A stretch of 57,439 nt of DNA from CAZFDT01 sp964518335 (GCA_964518335.1 CAZFDT010000031.1:1-57439), one strand, 5' to 3'; counted from the stretch's first letter, positions 1-9,142 are shown. Notes: generated by a model not told the origin, from the letters alone. Program-made: numbers and translations.

Positions 1-32
1 AGTTGACGACTCGATATTTGTTGGACACCATA

Positions 33-1304
33 TCACATGCCCGCGACGAGGGCGGACAGGTGGCGGGCAAAGTGCTCGCAGAGCATGTCGGTGTAGGTGT
101 CGGGGTGGGCGGCGAGCACGGCGCGCACCTCGCCGCCGAGCGTCGCGTCGGTGAGCACCGAGCCGAAGGTGCAGTGGAGGATCTGACGGCCCGGCTCGGT
201 GAAACCCTTGCCCTGCGGCACGTCGGCCCAGCGTTCGAGGTAGAGCTTTTCCAGTTCGAGGTCGCTGCGAACCTCCTCGGGCGCGGGCACGCCGCCGGTC
301 GTGGCGCTGACGTGGTACGTGGCCTTGTCGCGATCGTAGAGGCCGCGCGAGAAGTCGATGATCTTGCGGAAGAGCTTGGGCTCGTGGCGGGCCACGACGC
401 GCAGGGCTTCGAGATAGCTGGTGCCCGCCGTCTTGACGTGGAACAGGCCGCCGGTGGCCCGTGCGAAGGGCGTGTATATGCTCAGCTTGTCCGAGCCCGA
501 GTGCAGGCTCAGCTTGTATGGCCCGAGCTGGCGCGCGACGGCCGCGTGGTCTTTGAGCGACTCGTCCAGCTTCCCGAGGTCGCCCTTGTAATCGACGCCT
601 TTCTCCAAGTCGCCGATGAATCGCGGCGCCAGGCTCACGAGGTTGACCCCCGCGCGCATGAGCTGATCGGCGATGATGTAGTGCTCGGCCAGCGTGGTCG
701 GCTGCGAGGTCTCATCCACGCTGATCTCGATCTCGTGCGGCTGGTTCCGCTGGTCGGCGGCATGGCGGATGTGGTCGGCCAACTGCAGCGCGTGCGCGAT
801 CACCTTGCCGTACTTCACCGCCGCTCGCTTGACCGTCAGGGCGTCGAAACGGATCGTCGGCCCGCCCTCGATGGCGATCGTGCGGTCCAGGTACGCTTCC
901 ACCCACGGCTGTGCCGTGTATCGCTGCTCGACCTCGGCGGGGCTGTAGTCGTCGGCCTTCTGGTCCACGTGGTCCGACGGATCGATGGTGAAGAACACGA
1001 ACCCGGCGTTGGCGGTGTAGTCCACGTCCTGGGGCGTCTTGAGGTGGTCGGCGTCGGCGCCCCAGGGGTGGGCGTATCCGGCGGAGGCCAGGGCGTCGGC
1101 GGCGGCGGTCATCACCTGCGTGGGATCGCGCCTGGTGCGCGCCATCTCGCGGATGGACTGCTGGGCGAAGATGCCGGCGATCCCGCCGCCGGCCTGCTGC
1201 AGGGCGGCGAGGTGTCCGGGCGTGGCCACGCCGAGGCGGTCGCCGAAGCCGAAACTGGGTGTCATGCCCAGCGTCGTGGGCTTGAGGGTCGTGGTGGTGC
1301 TCAT
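33..1304 (-). CDS. uxaE: Tagaturonate epimerase family protein (UxaE-like)
   Basis: Probably interconverts D-tagaturonate and D-fructuronate in hexuronate catabolism (cytoplasmic). The 423-residue protein matches my recollection of the UxaE family (Thermotoga TM0440 type). The C-terminal half carries a His-rich segment, LSLHSGSDK then FHVKTAGTSY, typical of the metal-dependent sugar epimerase core; SVDET lies before it. The frame stays open upstream, but the family-like N-terminus begins at the ATG at 1304, and a TACACT box lies 7 nt before it, which suggests a leaderless transcript. It sits 32 bp downstream of a sodium/solute symporter gene on the same strand, so the two may be co-transcribed. 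Family assignment is from memory of motifs, not a search. Confidence 0.8.
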   Translation of the reverse strand: MSTTTTLKPTTLGMTPSFGFGDRLGVATPGHLAALQQAGGGIAGIFAQQSIREMARTRRDPTQVMTAAADALASAGYAHPWGADADHLKTPQDVDYTANAGFVFFTIDPSDHVDQKADDYSPAEVEQRYTAQPWVEAYLDRTIAIEGGPTIRFDALTVKRAAVKYGKVIAHALQLADHIRHAADQRNQPHEIEISVDETSQPTTLAEHYIIADQLMRAGVNLVSLAPRFIGDLEKGVDYKGDLGKLDESLKDHAAVARQLGPYKLSLHSGSDKLSIYTPFARATGGLFHVKTAGTSYLEALRVVARHEPKLFRKIIDFSRGLYDRDKATYHVSATTGGVPAPEEVRSDLELEKLYLERWADVPQGKGFTEPGRQILHCTFGSVLTDATLGGEVRAVLAAHPDTYTDMLCEHFARHLSALVAGM

Positions 1305-1311
1305 GCGGGCC

Positions 1312-1317
1312 AGTGTA
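1312..1317 (-). promoter_or_regulatory. -10-like box TACACT immediately before uxaE
   Basis: TACACT on the minus strand ends 7 nt before the uxaE ATG, and no Shine-Dalgarno sequence is present. If used, the transcript would begin at or next to the start codon. No convincing -35 hexamer is visible. Confidence 0.4.
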
Positions 1318-1336
1318 CCGCGCCGCGGGGGCGGAA

Positions 1337-3256
1337 TCAGTGACCGGGCGCGGCCTCGATCTCGACGCCGGGGCCGGCACCCTCGGGCTCGCGCACGGCA
1401 TCGACCATGTCGCGGATGCTCTGCGGCGGCGGCGGACACAAGGGCGTGAGCACCAGCGTGACCGCGAAGTTCAGCAGCATGCCGACCGTGCCGATGCCCT
1501 TGGCATCGATGCCCCAGCACCAGGGCGTGCGCAGCTCATCGCCCAGCCCGACGGTGCGCTCGATGAACGCGAAGATCGCCGCGGCGACGTCGGCGCCCAT
1601 GATCTTGTCAGCGGTCTGCGTGAAGATGTAAAACGCGGTGAAGGTGATGCCCACGAGCATGCCGGCGACGGCGGGGATGGTCCCGACCCGCTTGCTGAAG
1701 ATGCCCAGCACAATGGCGGGGAAGAAGGACGCGGCGGCGAGTCCGAAGGCGAAGGCGACGACCTCGCCGACGAAGCCCGGCGGGTTGACGCCGAAGTAGC
1801 CGGCCACCATGACCGCCACGCCGATGACGATGCGCCCCACGAGCAGGCGCTTGGCCTCGGTCGCCTCGGGGTTCATCACGCGGTAGTAGAGGTCATGTGC
1901 CACGCTGGAGGAGATGACCAGGAGCAGACCGCTGGCGGTCGAGAGGGCGGCGGCCAGGCCACCGGCGGCAACGAACGCGACGACCCAGTTGTAGAGCCCG
2001 GCCATCTCCGGCGTCGCCAGCACGATGATGTCGATGTCCGGCAGCTTCGTGCCGCCGATCGCCATCAGGTTGGCCTTGGCGTCGAGCCCGCCGTGCTCGC
2101 GCACCCAGGCGTCGGTGTCCTGGATGATCGTCTGGCGCGCCGCGGGGGGCACGCCGTCGATCTTGAACACCTCGTTGTCGTCGCGGTTGGTGAACTGCAC
2201 GCGCCCGTCGCCATTGAAGTCCAGCCAGCAGATCAGGCCCGACTGCTTCCAGCTTGCGTACCAGCGGGGCAGTTCGGCGGCGGACTTGCCGTTGAGGCCG
2301 GCCACGTTGTCGAGCATGTAGTAGCGAGCGAACGCCGCGGTCGCCGGCGCGGTGAGGTACAACAGGGCGATGAACAGCAGGGCCCAGAACGCGCTCCACC
2401 GCGCCGCCCGAACCGTCTTGACCGTGTAGAAGCGGATGATGACGTGGGGCAGCCCCGCGGTTCCCGCCATGAGGGCCAGTGCAACGCAGAACACGTTGAG
2501 CTTGTTCCACGTCGTGCCGACGAAGGTTTCGGTGTAGCTGGCGAAGCCGAAGTCGGTGTTGATCTGGTTGAGCTTTTCCAGCAGGTACGGCCGTGCGGGA
2601 TCGACACTTTCGAGCACGCGGCTGCCCAGCCCGACCTGGGGGATGGGATGGCCGGTGAGCTGGATGCTGATGGCGATGGCGGGAATGAGGAACGCGGTGA
2701 TGAGCACCCAGTACTGGGCGACCTGGGTCCAGGTGATGCCTTTCATCCCGCCGAGGCCGGCGTAGATGAAGACGATGACCATGCCGATGAAGACGCCCAC
2801 GGGCAGAGGCACTTCGAGGAAGCGGCTGAAGACGACGCCGACGCCCTTCATCTGGCCGACGACGTAGGTGAAGCTGACGAAGATGGCGCAGACGATGGCG
2901 ACGAGTCGCGCCTTGTCGGACACGTAGCGGTCGCCGATGAAGTCGGGGACGGTGAAGTGCCCGAACTTGCGGAGGTAGGGGGCCAGGAGCAGCGCCAGCA
3001 GGACGTACCCGCCGGTCCATCCCATGAGATAGACGCCGCCGGCGTAGCCCATCGTGCTGATGAGCCCGGCCATGGAGATGAAGGAGGCGGCGCTCATCCA
3101 GTCGGCGGCGGTCGCCATGCCGTTGGCCATCGCCGGGACGCCGCGGCCGGCGACGTAAAAGCCCTTGGTGTCGCGCACCCGGCTGAGCCAGGCGATCAGC
3201 AGATACAGCCCGAACGTCAAGCCCACAAACAGAAAGGTCCAGTAGCGAACGCTCAT
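1337..3256 (-). CDS. Sodium:solute symporter, VC_2705-type large subunit
   Basis: An integral membrane secondary transporter of the SSS family, 639 residues with about 13 hydrophobic segments. The N-terminus (SVRYWTFLFVGLTFGLYLL) and the WMSAASFISMAG and ALSTASGLLLVISS segments fit the VC_2705 branch. A soluble insertion around the middle contains an EF-hand-like DFNGDGRVQF stretch, which I recall as a feature of this branch. The start at 3256 overlaps the upstream DUF4212 gene by 4 bp (ATGA), so the two are translationally coupled, as is usual for this pair. The family usually imports short organic acids; the neighbouring uxaE makes hexuronate-type acids another possibility here (inference). 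Confidence 0.87.
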   Translation of the reverse strand: MSVRYWTFLFVGLTFGLYLLIAWLSRVRDTKGFYVAGRGVPAMANGMATAADWMSAASFISMAGLISTMGYAGGVYLMGWTGGYVLLALLLAPYLRKFGHFTVPDFIGDRYVSDKARLVAIVCAIFVSFTYVVGQMKGVGVVFSRFLEVPLPVGVFIGMVIVFIYAGLGGMKGITWTQVAQYWVLITAFLIPAIAISIQLTGHPIPQVGLGSRVLESVDPARPYLLEKLNQINTDFGFASYTETFVGTTWNKLNVFCVALALMAGTAGLPHVIIRFYTVKTVRAARWSAFWALLFIALLYLTAPATAAFARYYMLDNVAGLNGKSAAELPRWYASWKQSGLICWLDFNGDGRVQFTNRDDNEVFKIDGVPPAARQTIIQDTDAWVREHGGLDAKANLMAIGGTKLPDIDIIVLATPEMAGLYNWVVAFVAAGGLAAALSTASGLLLVISSSVAHDLYYRVMNPEATEAKRLLVGRIVIGVAVMVAGYFGVNPPGFVGEVVAFAFGLAAASFFPAIVLGIFSKRVGTIPAVAGMLVGITFTAFYIFTQTADKIMGADVAAAIFAFIERTVGLGDELRTPWCWGIDAKGIGTVGMLLNFAVTLVLTPLCPPPPQSIRDMVDAVREPEGAGPGVEIEAAPGH

Positions 3257-3621
3257 CGCGGCGACCTCCCGTTCGCCCCGTTGCGCAGCGCATCGAGTTC
3301 CCGGTGATGTCGCGAGTCCAGCCGGTTGAGGATGATGCAGTAAACCAGGATCAGCAGCACGAAGACGATGATGCTGCCCTGCTGTGCGAACCAGAAGCCC
3401 AGGGGCATGCCCCCGAGCCGCCACTGGTTCAGTGTGTCGGCCCAGAGCACGCCGCAACCCAGCCCGACCAGGGCCCAGATCGTCAGCAGCACCGCCATCA
3501 CCGCGACGTTGCTCCGCCAGTAGCGTCGCAAGGACGCCGCAACCGCCGGCTGATGCAGGTCGATGGCCCCGGGCGGCGACGATGCCGCGTCGTTCCGTGT
3601 CGAGGTTCGTTCGTGCGACAT
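3253..3621 (-). CDS. DUF4212 symporter small subunit
   Basis: A protein of about 122 residues with two membrane segments (VAVMAVLLTIWALVGLG and IIVFVLLILVYCIILN), typical of the DUF4212 partner of VC_2705-type symporters. The motif RRYWRSN before the first helix and NRLDSRHHRE after the second are family-like. The ATG at 3621 was chosen because family members begin shortly before the RYW motif; an in-frame GTG at 3687 would add 22 residues. The stop overlaps the symporter start by 4 bp, supporting a two-component transporter. Nothing like a consensus ribosome-binding site is visible. Confidence 0.82.
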   Translation of the reverse strand: MSHERTSTRNDAASSPPGAIDLHQPAVAASLRRYWRSNVAVMAVLLTIWALVGLGCGVLWADTLNQWRLGGMPLGFWFAQQGSIIVFVLLILVYCIILNRLDSRHHRELDALRNGANGRSPR

Positions 3622-3716
3622 GCGCAGTTCCCACCCGCCCGAACGTGACATCGCCATCGCGGCCGGGTTGGCGGATGCTACGGCCACGCCCCCGCATCCG
3701 CAAATGGATCAGCGTG

Positions 3717-4235
3717 TCACCTGTGGAGCGTCGTCTGAAACTGCAACTCGCCGCGGCGCTTGCCCGCCTCGACGACGATGCGATAGGGCTTGTCGGGCTG
3801 CAGCCTGCCTGCCCAGCGCTGCTCCTCGATCGCCGACTTCATGCCGCCCAGGCGCTGGCCGTAGGAAAACCGCTGCACGCGGTCCGACCCGTCACCGGGG
3901 TTCTCCGCCACGACGTGCCACACCGGCCCCGTGTCCGGCACGATGAACACGCCCGGCTCGCTCTCGACCGTCGCGGCCTCGTCGGTCACGACCGGCTCGA
4001 CGCGGATCGAGGTCAACTGATACTTGCCGTCCATGCCGAAAATCACGGTCTTCACCGCCGGCGCCGGCGACGCGCCCAGGCGACGACGCGGAGGCCCCAC
4101 GGGATCCTCCAGTCTGGCGGTGATCTGGATCGGCGCGTTGCTGAACCAGCCCCCCGACACCGCGCGGTAGCCGGCGTAACCCAATCCAATGGCGATCAAA
4201 GCCCCCAACAGCACGAACGTCCTTGGCGTGAACAT
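3717..4235 (-). CDS. Membrane-anchored hypothetical protein
   Basis: 172 residues, not recognised. An N-terminal hydrophobic segment (residues about 8-25, VLLGALIAIGLGYAGYRAV) should anchor it in the inner membrane or act as an uncleaved signal, leaving a mostly beta-like soluble domain outside. The domain contains TGPVWHVV and GELQFQTTL but no catalytic motif I know. It stands alone between the DUF4212 gene and cysC on the same strand, with gaps of about 95 and 121 bp. It could be a general exported planctomycete protein; function unknown. Confidence 0.6.
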   Translation of the reverse strand: MFTPRTFVLLGALIAIGLGYAGYRAVSGGWFSNAPIQITARLEDPVGPPRRRLGASPAPAVKTVIFGMDGKYQLTSIRVEPVVTDEAATVESEPGVFIVPDTGPVWHVVAENPGDGSDRVQRFSYGQRLGGMKSAIEEQRWAGRLQPDKPYRIVVEAGKRRGELQFQTTLHR

Positions 4236-4356
4236 GAGCGCAGGCCCTCATCATCGCACGATGCCCGCGTCATCCTGCACGGGCGATCCGCAACCATGCC
4301 CCTCCCCCGGCCCAACGCTCGTGACTGGGGTGTATTGCCGCCGAGGCGAGCGTCGC

Positions 4357-4974
4357 TCAGGCCGACAGCAGCCCGCGCTGCGCCAGCGCATCGAGCAGAA
4401 GCTGCACCGACTGCTCGATGGAGAGCTGGTGGGTCGGCAGATCGATCTCGGGCTTGAGCGGGGCCTCGAAGGGATCGTCGATGCCGGTGAAGCCTTTGAT
4501 CTGGCCGGCGCGGGCCTTTTTGTAGAGACCCTTGGGGTCGCGTTTCTCGGCCTCCTCGATCGGGCAGCTCACGTGGACCTCGATGAACGGGATCTTCGCG
4601 TCCTCGTGCAGCTTGCGCACCAGATCGCGGTCGGCCCGGTAGGGGCTGATGAAGCTGGTGATCGTGATGACGCCCGCGTCGGCGAAGAGCTTGGCGACCT
4701 CGCCGATGCGGCGGATGTTCTCGGCGCGGTCCTCGGCGGAGAAGCCCAGGTTCTTGTTCAGGCCCATGCGGATGTTGTCGCCGTCGAGGCGGTAGGCATG
4801 GTGGCCGCGCTGCAGCAGCACCTGCTCGAGGGCGACGGCGACCGTGCTCTTGCCGCTGCCCGACAGGCCGGTCATCCAGAGCGTGCAGCCCTTCTGACCC
4901 ATGTTGGCCTGCCGCTCGGAGGCGGTGACGTTGCCTTCGTGCCAGGTGATGTTGGTCGCGACTTGCTGAGCCAT
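4357..4974 (-). CDS. cysC: Adenylyl-sulfate kinase (APS kinase)
   Basis: Phosphorylates adenosine 5'-phosphosulfate to PAPS using ATP (sulfate assimilation or sulfation). The 205-residue length is normal for CysC. The P-loop GLSGSGKS (residues about 36-43), the RLDGDNIRMGLN segment, FSAEDRAENIRR, and SFISPYRADRD are diagnostic. The start at 4974 is preceded by GAGGAATACC, an acceptable ribosome-binding site. A TACCAT box at 5009-5014 on the minus strand could be a -10 element with a short leader. No sulfate adenylyltransferase gene is nearby, so its partner must be encoded elsewhere. Confidence 0.95.
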   Translation of the reverse strand: MAQQVATNITWHEGNVTASERQANMGQKGCTLWMTGLSGSGKSTVAVALEQVLLQRGHHAYRLDGDNIRMGLNKNLGFSAEDRAENIRRIGEVAKLFADAGVITITSFISPYRADRDLVRKLHEDAKIPFIEVHVSCPIEEAEKRDPKGLYKKARAGQIKGFTGIDDPFEAPLKPEIDLPTHQLSIEQSVQLLLDALAQRGLLSA

Positions 4975-5073
4975 GGTGGTATTCCTCGGGTGAAAGTGGG
5001 GGGGCGGATGGTAGCGGAAAACCCGCGACGGACCAAGCCGCCGTCCGCACATGTCGCCGCGCGACCGTATCGC

Positions 5074-6408
5074 TCAGGGCTTGCTCGCTGCGGCCTCGGA
5101 TGCCGGCGTCGCCCGTAGAAGCTGCGGATCGGGGTAGCCGTTGGTGATCTGCCACAGGCCGGCCTCGTCCTGCTGCATCGGGCGGCCGTGCTCGGCGCCG
5201 GGTTTGCGGCGATCGCGCAGCACCAGGATGAGGTCGGACAGCACCGCGGGATGAGCGTAAAAGTAGTTGTGGCTGGTGCCGAACTTCGACACCTGGCAGT
5301 TGATGACCTGGATGCGGTCGGACTGGCGCAGGTAATTCTGTCCGGCGGTGGTCAGGTCGCTGCCCAGGAGTCGGCCCAGACGCCGGCCGCTGCTGAAAAG
5401 CCAGTCCGACATGCCGATGGCCTCGTCGTGGGGCGAGACGTACACGACGAGCCTTCGCGGCGCGTTGGTGGCATTGTCGCCGATGAAGCGCTGGCGGAAA
5501 ACCTCCCAGTCCATGTCGGGCGCGGCCAGCACGACGGTTTCGAGCTTCATCTCCTCGTACGTCTGCTTGCCCTGGGCCTGGTAAGCCAGGTGCAGCTCGC
5601 GGACGGCGTCGGCGACGACCTGCGTGCCGCGGCTGTGGCCGATGATGTGCAGGCGCTTTACGTCCGGGCACGCGACGATGGACCGGAGCAGGTTCTTGAA
5701 GTGCGTGACCGTGAACTCGCTGGACTCGCGGTCGTAGGTGTACCCGCGCAGCAGGCCGGAGTGGCCCGACGGCCAACTGTAGCCGATCGCCACGCCGGGC
5801 CGTCCCAGGTAGTGCCAGATGTGCGTGGTGGTGAACATCGCACCCGGGAACGTGACGCTGAACCCGTGGACGATGACGTACACGTCGCCGCTGCCCGCCA
5901 GCGCCAGCCGCTGGGACAGGAACGTCGAGAACTGCTCCCGCTGCGCCGCGATGATCTGCCTGCCCTCGTGGCTGTAGTCCATCGAGCCGTCGGGGAGGAT
6001 CTCGTAATACTGAGGCTCGAGGTTGAAGTGTCCCACGGGCACGGTGGCCGTGACGCTCATCGGCGCCAGCGAGGTGGTGCGCTGCGTGGAAGCTTTCACC
6101 AGGTCGTCCCACGTGCCGTCGCCCAGGTCCACGGTCGCCAGACCGTAATCGATCCGCAGCGCGCGCCCGCTGCCGTATTGCGGCCCGCTGTCGGTTTCCC
6201 GAGTCATCTTGCGATCGGTGACGTAGATGACCTCGGCGTCGCGCGTGCGTTGCGCCTCGGGCACGCCGTCATACGCGGCCGGCCCTTCGATCAGGTACAG
6301 GTTGGGCGCGTGGACGAGGCGCACGCTTTTGCTGCACGCTGCGAGATTCAGGAAGAGCAATGCCGCGCACGCCATCGCGGCGACGTGACGGAGACGCTGG
6401 TGAAACAT
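5074..6408 (-). CDS. DUF900-type alpha/beta hydrolase lipoprotein
   Basis: A 444-residue putative lipoprotein hydrolase. The N-terminus has a basic start, hydrophobic core and lipobox NLAAC (Cys25), so it is predicted to be lipid-anchored. The nucleophile elbow GHSRGT and the preceding VYVIVHGFSV and GYSWPSGHS strings match DUF900 esterases/lipases of the alpha/beta-hydrolase fold. The substrate is unknown. The start at 6408 is chosen because it directly gives the signal peptide; upstream in-frame Met codons would place it internally. It is divergent from the SYLF lipoprotein gene at 6581. Confidence 0.83.
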   Translation of the reverse strand: MFHQRLRHVAAMACAALLFLNLAACSKSVRLVHAPNLYLIEGPAAYDGVPEAQRTRDAEVIYVTDRKMTRETDSGPQYGSGRALRIDYGLATVDLGDGTWDDLVKASTQRTTSLAPMSVTATVPVGHFNLEPQYYEILPDGSMDYSHEGRQIIAAQREQFSTFLSQRLALAGSGDVYVIVHGFSVTFPGAMFTTTHIWHYLGRPGVAIGYSWPSGHSGLLRGYTYDRESSEFTVTHFKNLLRSIVACPDVKRLHIIGHSRGTQVVADAVRELHLAYQAQGKQTYEEMKLETVVLAAPDMDWEVFRQRFIGDNATNAPRRLVVYVSPHDEAIGMSDWLFSSGRRLGRLLGSDLTTAGQNYLRQSDRIQVINCQVSKFGTSHNYFYAHPAVLSDLILVLRDRRKPGAEHGRPMQQDEAGLWQITNGYPDPQLLRATPASEAAASKP

Positions 6409-6476
6409 GGTGTGCCCTTGTTGAAGATAGGGTGACGCCTTCCTCGACGCCGGCGAGCAGCCATACTGCCGCCTCA

Positions 6477-6506
6477 TTGTCCGGCGTCAGCGAACGTCGG
6501 TATTAT
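6477..6506 (+). promoter_or_regulatory. Candidate promoter for the SYLF lipoprotein gene
   Basis: TTGTCC at 6477-6482 and TATTAT at 6501-6506 are separated by 18 bp in the divergent intergenic region. Transcription would start about 68 nt before the ATG at 6581. Confidence 0.42.
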
Positions 6507-6580
6507 AGGTGCAAAAGGTCTGCCGGTTGCAAGTGCTCTGCGTCACGGAGCCCCGGCTACCCGCCCTGAGGATCACAACC

Positions 6581-7156
6581 ATGCAAAACTTCCGCACGTG
6601 GCCGTCCGCGGCTGGCGCCCTCCTGATGGCGCTGATGCTGAGCGCCTGCGCCGCACCGCAAGGCGATACCGCCGAAGACAAACGCCTGAGCGTTCAGACC
6701 ATGCGCAGCGAGGCGCTGGCGACCATGTATCGCATCGCCCCGGAGCTGGAGGCCAAAGTCGCCGCCGCGCCGGGCTACGGCGTGTTCAGCGGCATCGGCA
6801 CCCACACCATCTATGTCGCCACCGGGCGCGGCTACGGCGTCATCCGCGATAACAGCACGGGCGCCGACACGTACATGCGCGTCGTCAAGCTCGGCGGCGG
6901 CCTGGGCATCGGCGCCGAAGACGTGCGCGCCCTGATCATCTTCGCCGACACCGCCACGATGAACGGCGTCATCAACCAGGGCTGGAGCGCCACCGGCAAA
7001 GCCTCCGGGTCGGCCGTCCGCCAGGACCAGGGCGGCTCGGCCGTCGCCGTCGTTCACCTGCCCGGCATGGAAATCTACCGCTTCACCCGCAATGGCGTCA
7101 TGCTCTCCGGCGCCGTCGAGGGCGTGCGCCTCTGGAAGGATGCCGAACTCAACTGA
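6581..7156 (+). CDS. SYLF/YSC84-domain lipoprotein
   Basis: 191 residues. The signal peptide ends in lipobox LSAC (Cys23), so this is a predicted lipoprotein. The remainder resembles the SYLF (YSC84-like, lipid-binding) domain: APGYGVFSGIG, ATGRGYGVIRD, VKLGGGLGIGAEDVRALIIF and a closing GAVEGVRL. In bacteria these are envelope-associated proteins of unclear role. An upstream in-frame ATG at 6509 would precede the signal peptide with a charged tail, so 6581 is preferred. It is 45 bp upstream of fmt on the same strand, but fmt has its own putative -10 box. Confidence 0.78.
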   Translation: MQNFRTWPSAAGALLMALMLSACAAPQGDTAEDKRLSVQTMRSEALATMYRIAPELEAKVAAAPGYGVFSGIGTHTIYVATGRGYGVIRDNSTGADTYMRVVKLGGGLGIGAEDVRALIIFADTATMNGVINQGWSATGKASGSAVRQDQGGSAVAVVHLPGMEIYRFTRNGVMLSGAVEGVRLWKDAELN

Positions 7157-7189
7157 TCTCGACGCCACGTCCCGGCGATCGTCGTGGGG

Positions 7190-7195
7190 TACACT
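7190..7195 (+). promoter_or_regulatory. -10-like box TACACT immediately before fmt
   Basis: TACACT ends 6 nt before the fmt ATG at 7202, with no ribosome-binding site between them, consistent with a leaderless mRNA. No clear -35 hexamer is present. Confidence 0.42.
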
Positions 7196-7201
7196 GCGCC
7201 G

Positions 7202-8188
7202 ATGCGTTTGATCCTTTTCGGCAGCGGCGAGTTCGGCGTGCCCACGTTCGAGCATCTGGCGGCGGGCGGGCATTCGATCGCGGCCGTCGTCTCGCAGCCG
7301 GATCGGCCGGCGGGGCGCCATCGCCACCTCACCGCCACACCCGTGGCGCAGTGGGCCGCCGCCCGCGGCCTGCCCGTGCTCAAGGCGGACAACGTCAACG
7401 TCCCCGACTTCGTCGCCCGCATCGGGCAACTGCAGCCCGAGGCCTCCGTCGTCATCGCGTTCGGGCAGAAGCTGTCGCCGCCTTTGATCGCCGCGATGGG
7501 CAGGCTGGCGGTGAACCTGCACGCCTCGCTGCTGCCGCGGCATCGCGGGGCGGCGCCGATCAACTGGGCGATGATCGCCGGCGATCACGAGACCGGCGTG
7601 TCGGTGATCGGGCTGGCGCAGCGCATGGACGCGGGCGAGGTGTACGCCACGGCCCGAACCACGGTGGCGCGAACCGATACGGCGGGCGAGCTGCACGACC
7701 GTCTGGCGGCGCTGGGCGGGCCGGTGGTGGCCGGCGTCCTGTCGGACCTGGAGCGGGGGGGCTTGGCGCCGATCGTGCAGGACGAGTCCACTGCAACGCT
7801 GGCGCCCAAGCTCAGCAAGGCCGACGGCTGGGTGGACTTCGACGACGACTGCTACAAGGTGCGCTGCCGCGTCCACGGGCTGACCCCCTGGCCGGGCGTG
7901 CGGGTCGCCTGGCGTCGCCGCGGCGACCCCGCGCGCCACGAGCTGCTGCTGCGCCGCGTCGATGACGAGCCGGACCTGTCGTGCTTCATCGGCAACCAGC
8001 GCAAGCGCGAGCCCGCGCCGGGCACGGTGCTCGAGGGCCTGCGCGTCGCCTGCCGCGACGGCGCGGTCAAGCTGCTGGAGCTGCAGTTGCCCGGAGGGAA
8101 GGTGATGGACGCTCCCGCCTTTGCGCGGGGGCACGGGCTGGGGCCGGGGGATGTGTTCGAGACGGTTCGCCAAGCCGCCAACGGCTGA
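7202..8188 (+). CDS. fmt: Methionyl-tRNA formyltransferase
   Basis: Formylates the amino group of Met-tRNAfMet with 10-formyltetrahydrofolate to produce the initiator tRNA. The 328-residue length is normal. The N-terminal catalytic domain shows LILFGSGEFGVP, the folate-binding SLLPRHRGAAPINWA motif and the DAGEV segment; the C-terminal OB-fold domain follows (VRCRVHGLTPWPGV). The start at 7202 begins directly with the conserved beta strand. No peptide deformylase or priA gene is adjacent, unlike many bacteria. The stop lies 7 bp from the convergent ABC ATPase gene. Confidence 0.95.
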   Translation: MRLILFGSGEFGVPTFEHLAAGGHSIAAVVSQPDRPAGRHRHLTATPVAQWAAARGLPVLKADNVNVPDFVARIGQLQPEASVVIAFGQKLSPPLIAAMGRLAVNLHASLLPRHRGAAPINWAMIAGDHETGVSVIGLAQRMDAGEVYATARTTVARTDTAGELHDRLAALGGPVVAGVLSDLERGGLAPIVQDESTATLAPKLSKADGWVDFDDDCYKVRCRVHGLTPWPGVRVAWRRRGDPARHELLLRRVDDEPDLSCFIGNQRKREPAPGTVLEGLRVACRDGAVKLLELQLPGGKVMDAPAFARGHGLGPGDVFETVRQAANG

Positions 8189-8195
8189 ACAGCGC

Positions 8196-9125
8196 TTACT
8201 GCACCAGGCCCTTGGTCAGGCGCATGAAGGCGGTTTCGAGGTTGACCTGCTCCTCTTCGAGGCGGGTGAGGCGGAAGCCGGCGGCGATCAGGCGGGCGGC
8301 GATGTCGGACGGGTCGCCGTGCTGCGGGTCGAGGGCGACGTCGATCGTGCCGTTGCGCTGCTCGGCCTTGACCACGCCGGGCATCTGCTGGATCGCCACG
8401 GCCGCGTCGGCGGTCCGCTGGGCCACTGCAACGCGCACGATCATGCCCGTCTTGGCCCGCTGCAGAATGTCCTGGATCGTCCCGGTGTACTTGAGCTGGC
8501 CCTGCTCGATGATGCCCACTTTCGTGCAGAAGTCGGCCAGCTCCAGCAGGATGTGGCTGCTGATGAGGATGGTCTTGCCCATGCGGTGCAGCTCTTTGAG
8601 CAACTCGCGGATCTCGATGCGGGCCCGGGGGTCCAGGCCGCTGGCCGGCTCGTCGAGCAGCAGCACTTTCGGATCGTGCAGCAGCACGCGGGCGATCGAC
8701 AGGCGCTGCTGCATGCCGCGCGACAGTGAGTTGCACTCGGCGTCGGCCTTGTACGCCAGGTCGGTCAGCGCCAGCACGTCGTCGATCACCGTCTTGCGCT
8801 GCTGCCCGCCGATGCTGTAGGCGCTGGCGAAAAACTCCAGGTACTCGCGCACGACCATGTCGGGGTACGACCCGAAGTAGTCGGGCACGTAACCGATGAT
8901 CGAGCGCACCTGCCGGGCGTTGACCGGTCCGACCGACAGGCCGTCGATCCGCGCCTCGCCCCACGTGGGTTTGAGCAGCGTCGCCAGGATCTTGATCGTG
9001 GTGGTCTTGCCCGCGCCGTTGGGCCCGATGAACCCGAAGCAGTCGCCCTGCTCGATCTCGAGGTTGAGGTTTGACAGCGCCATGAGCTCGCCGTAGCGCT
9101 TGGTCAGGCTGATGGTCTGGATCAT
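8196..9125 (-). CDS. ABC transporter ATP-binding protein (ABC-2 type)
   Basis: A cytoplasmic ATPase subunit of 309 residues. Walker A GPNGAGKT, signature LSRGMQQRLS, Walker B VLLLDEPASGLDP and the switch SSHIL are intact, and the C-terminal extension is like that of drug- or gliding-type exporters. It probably powers an ABC-2 exporter, but no permease gene is next to it. The upstream gene on the same strand is a large exported or membrane protein that might be a partner. Met at 9125 was chosen; an in-frame ATG at 9131 is equally possible. Confidence 0.86.
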   Translation of the reverse strand: MIQTISLTKRYGELMALSNLNLEIEQGDCFGFIGPNGAGKTTTIKILATLLKPTWGEARIDGLSVGPVNARQVRSIIGYVPDYFGSYPDMVVREYLEFFASAYSIGGQQRKTVIDDVLALTDLAYKADAECNSLSRGMQQRLSIARVLLHDPKVLLLDEPASGLDPRARIEIRELLKELHRMGKTILISSHILLELADFCTKVGIIEQGQLKYTGTIQDILQRAKTGMIVRVAVAQRTADAAVAIQQMPGVVKAEQRNGTIDVALDPQHGDPSDIAARLIAAGFRLTRLEEEQVNLETAFMRLTKGLVQ

Positions 9126-9142
9126 GGGCATGGGCAATTCAA

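Noticed and set aside
1313..3307. Long open frames antisense to real genes (for example 664 codons at 1313-3307 and 840 codons at 24250-26772)
   Set aside because: They mirror the GC-biased codons of the symporter and S41 genes, show Arg/His/Gly/Val-rich composition without domains, and lack ribosome-binding sites.
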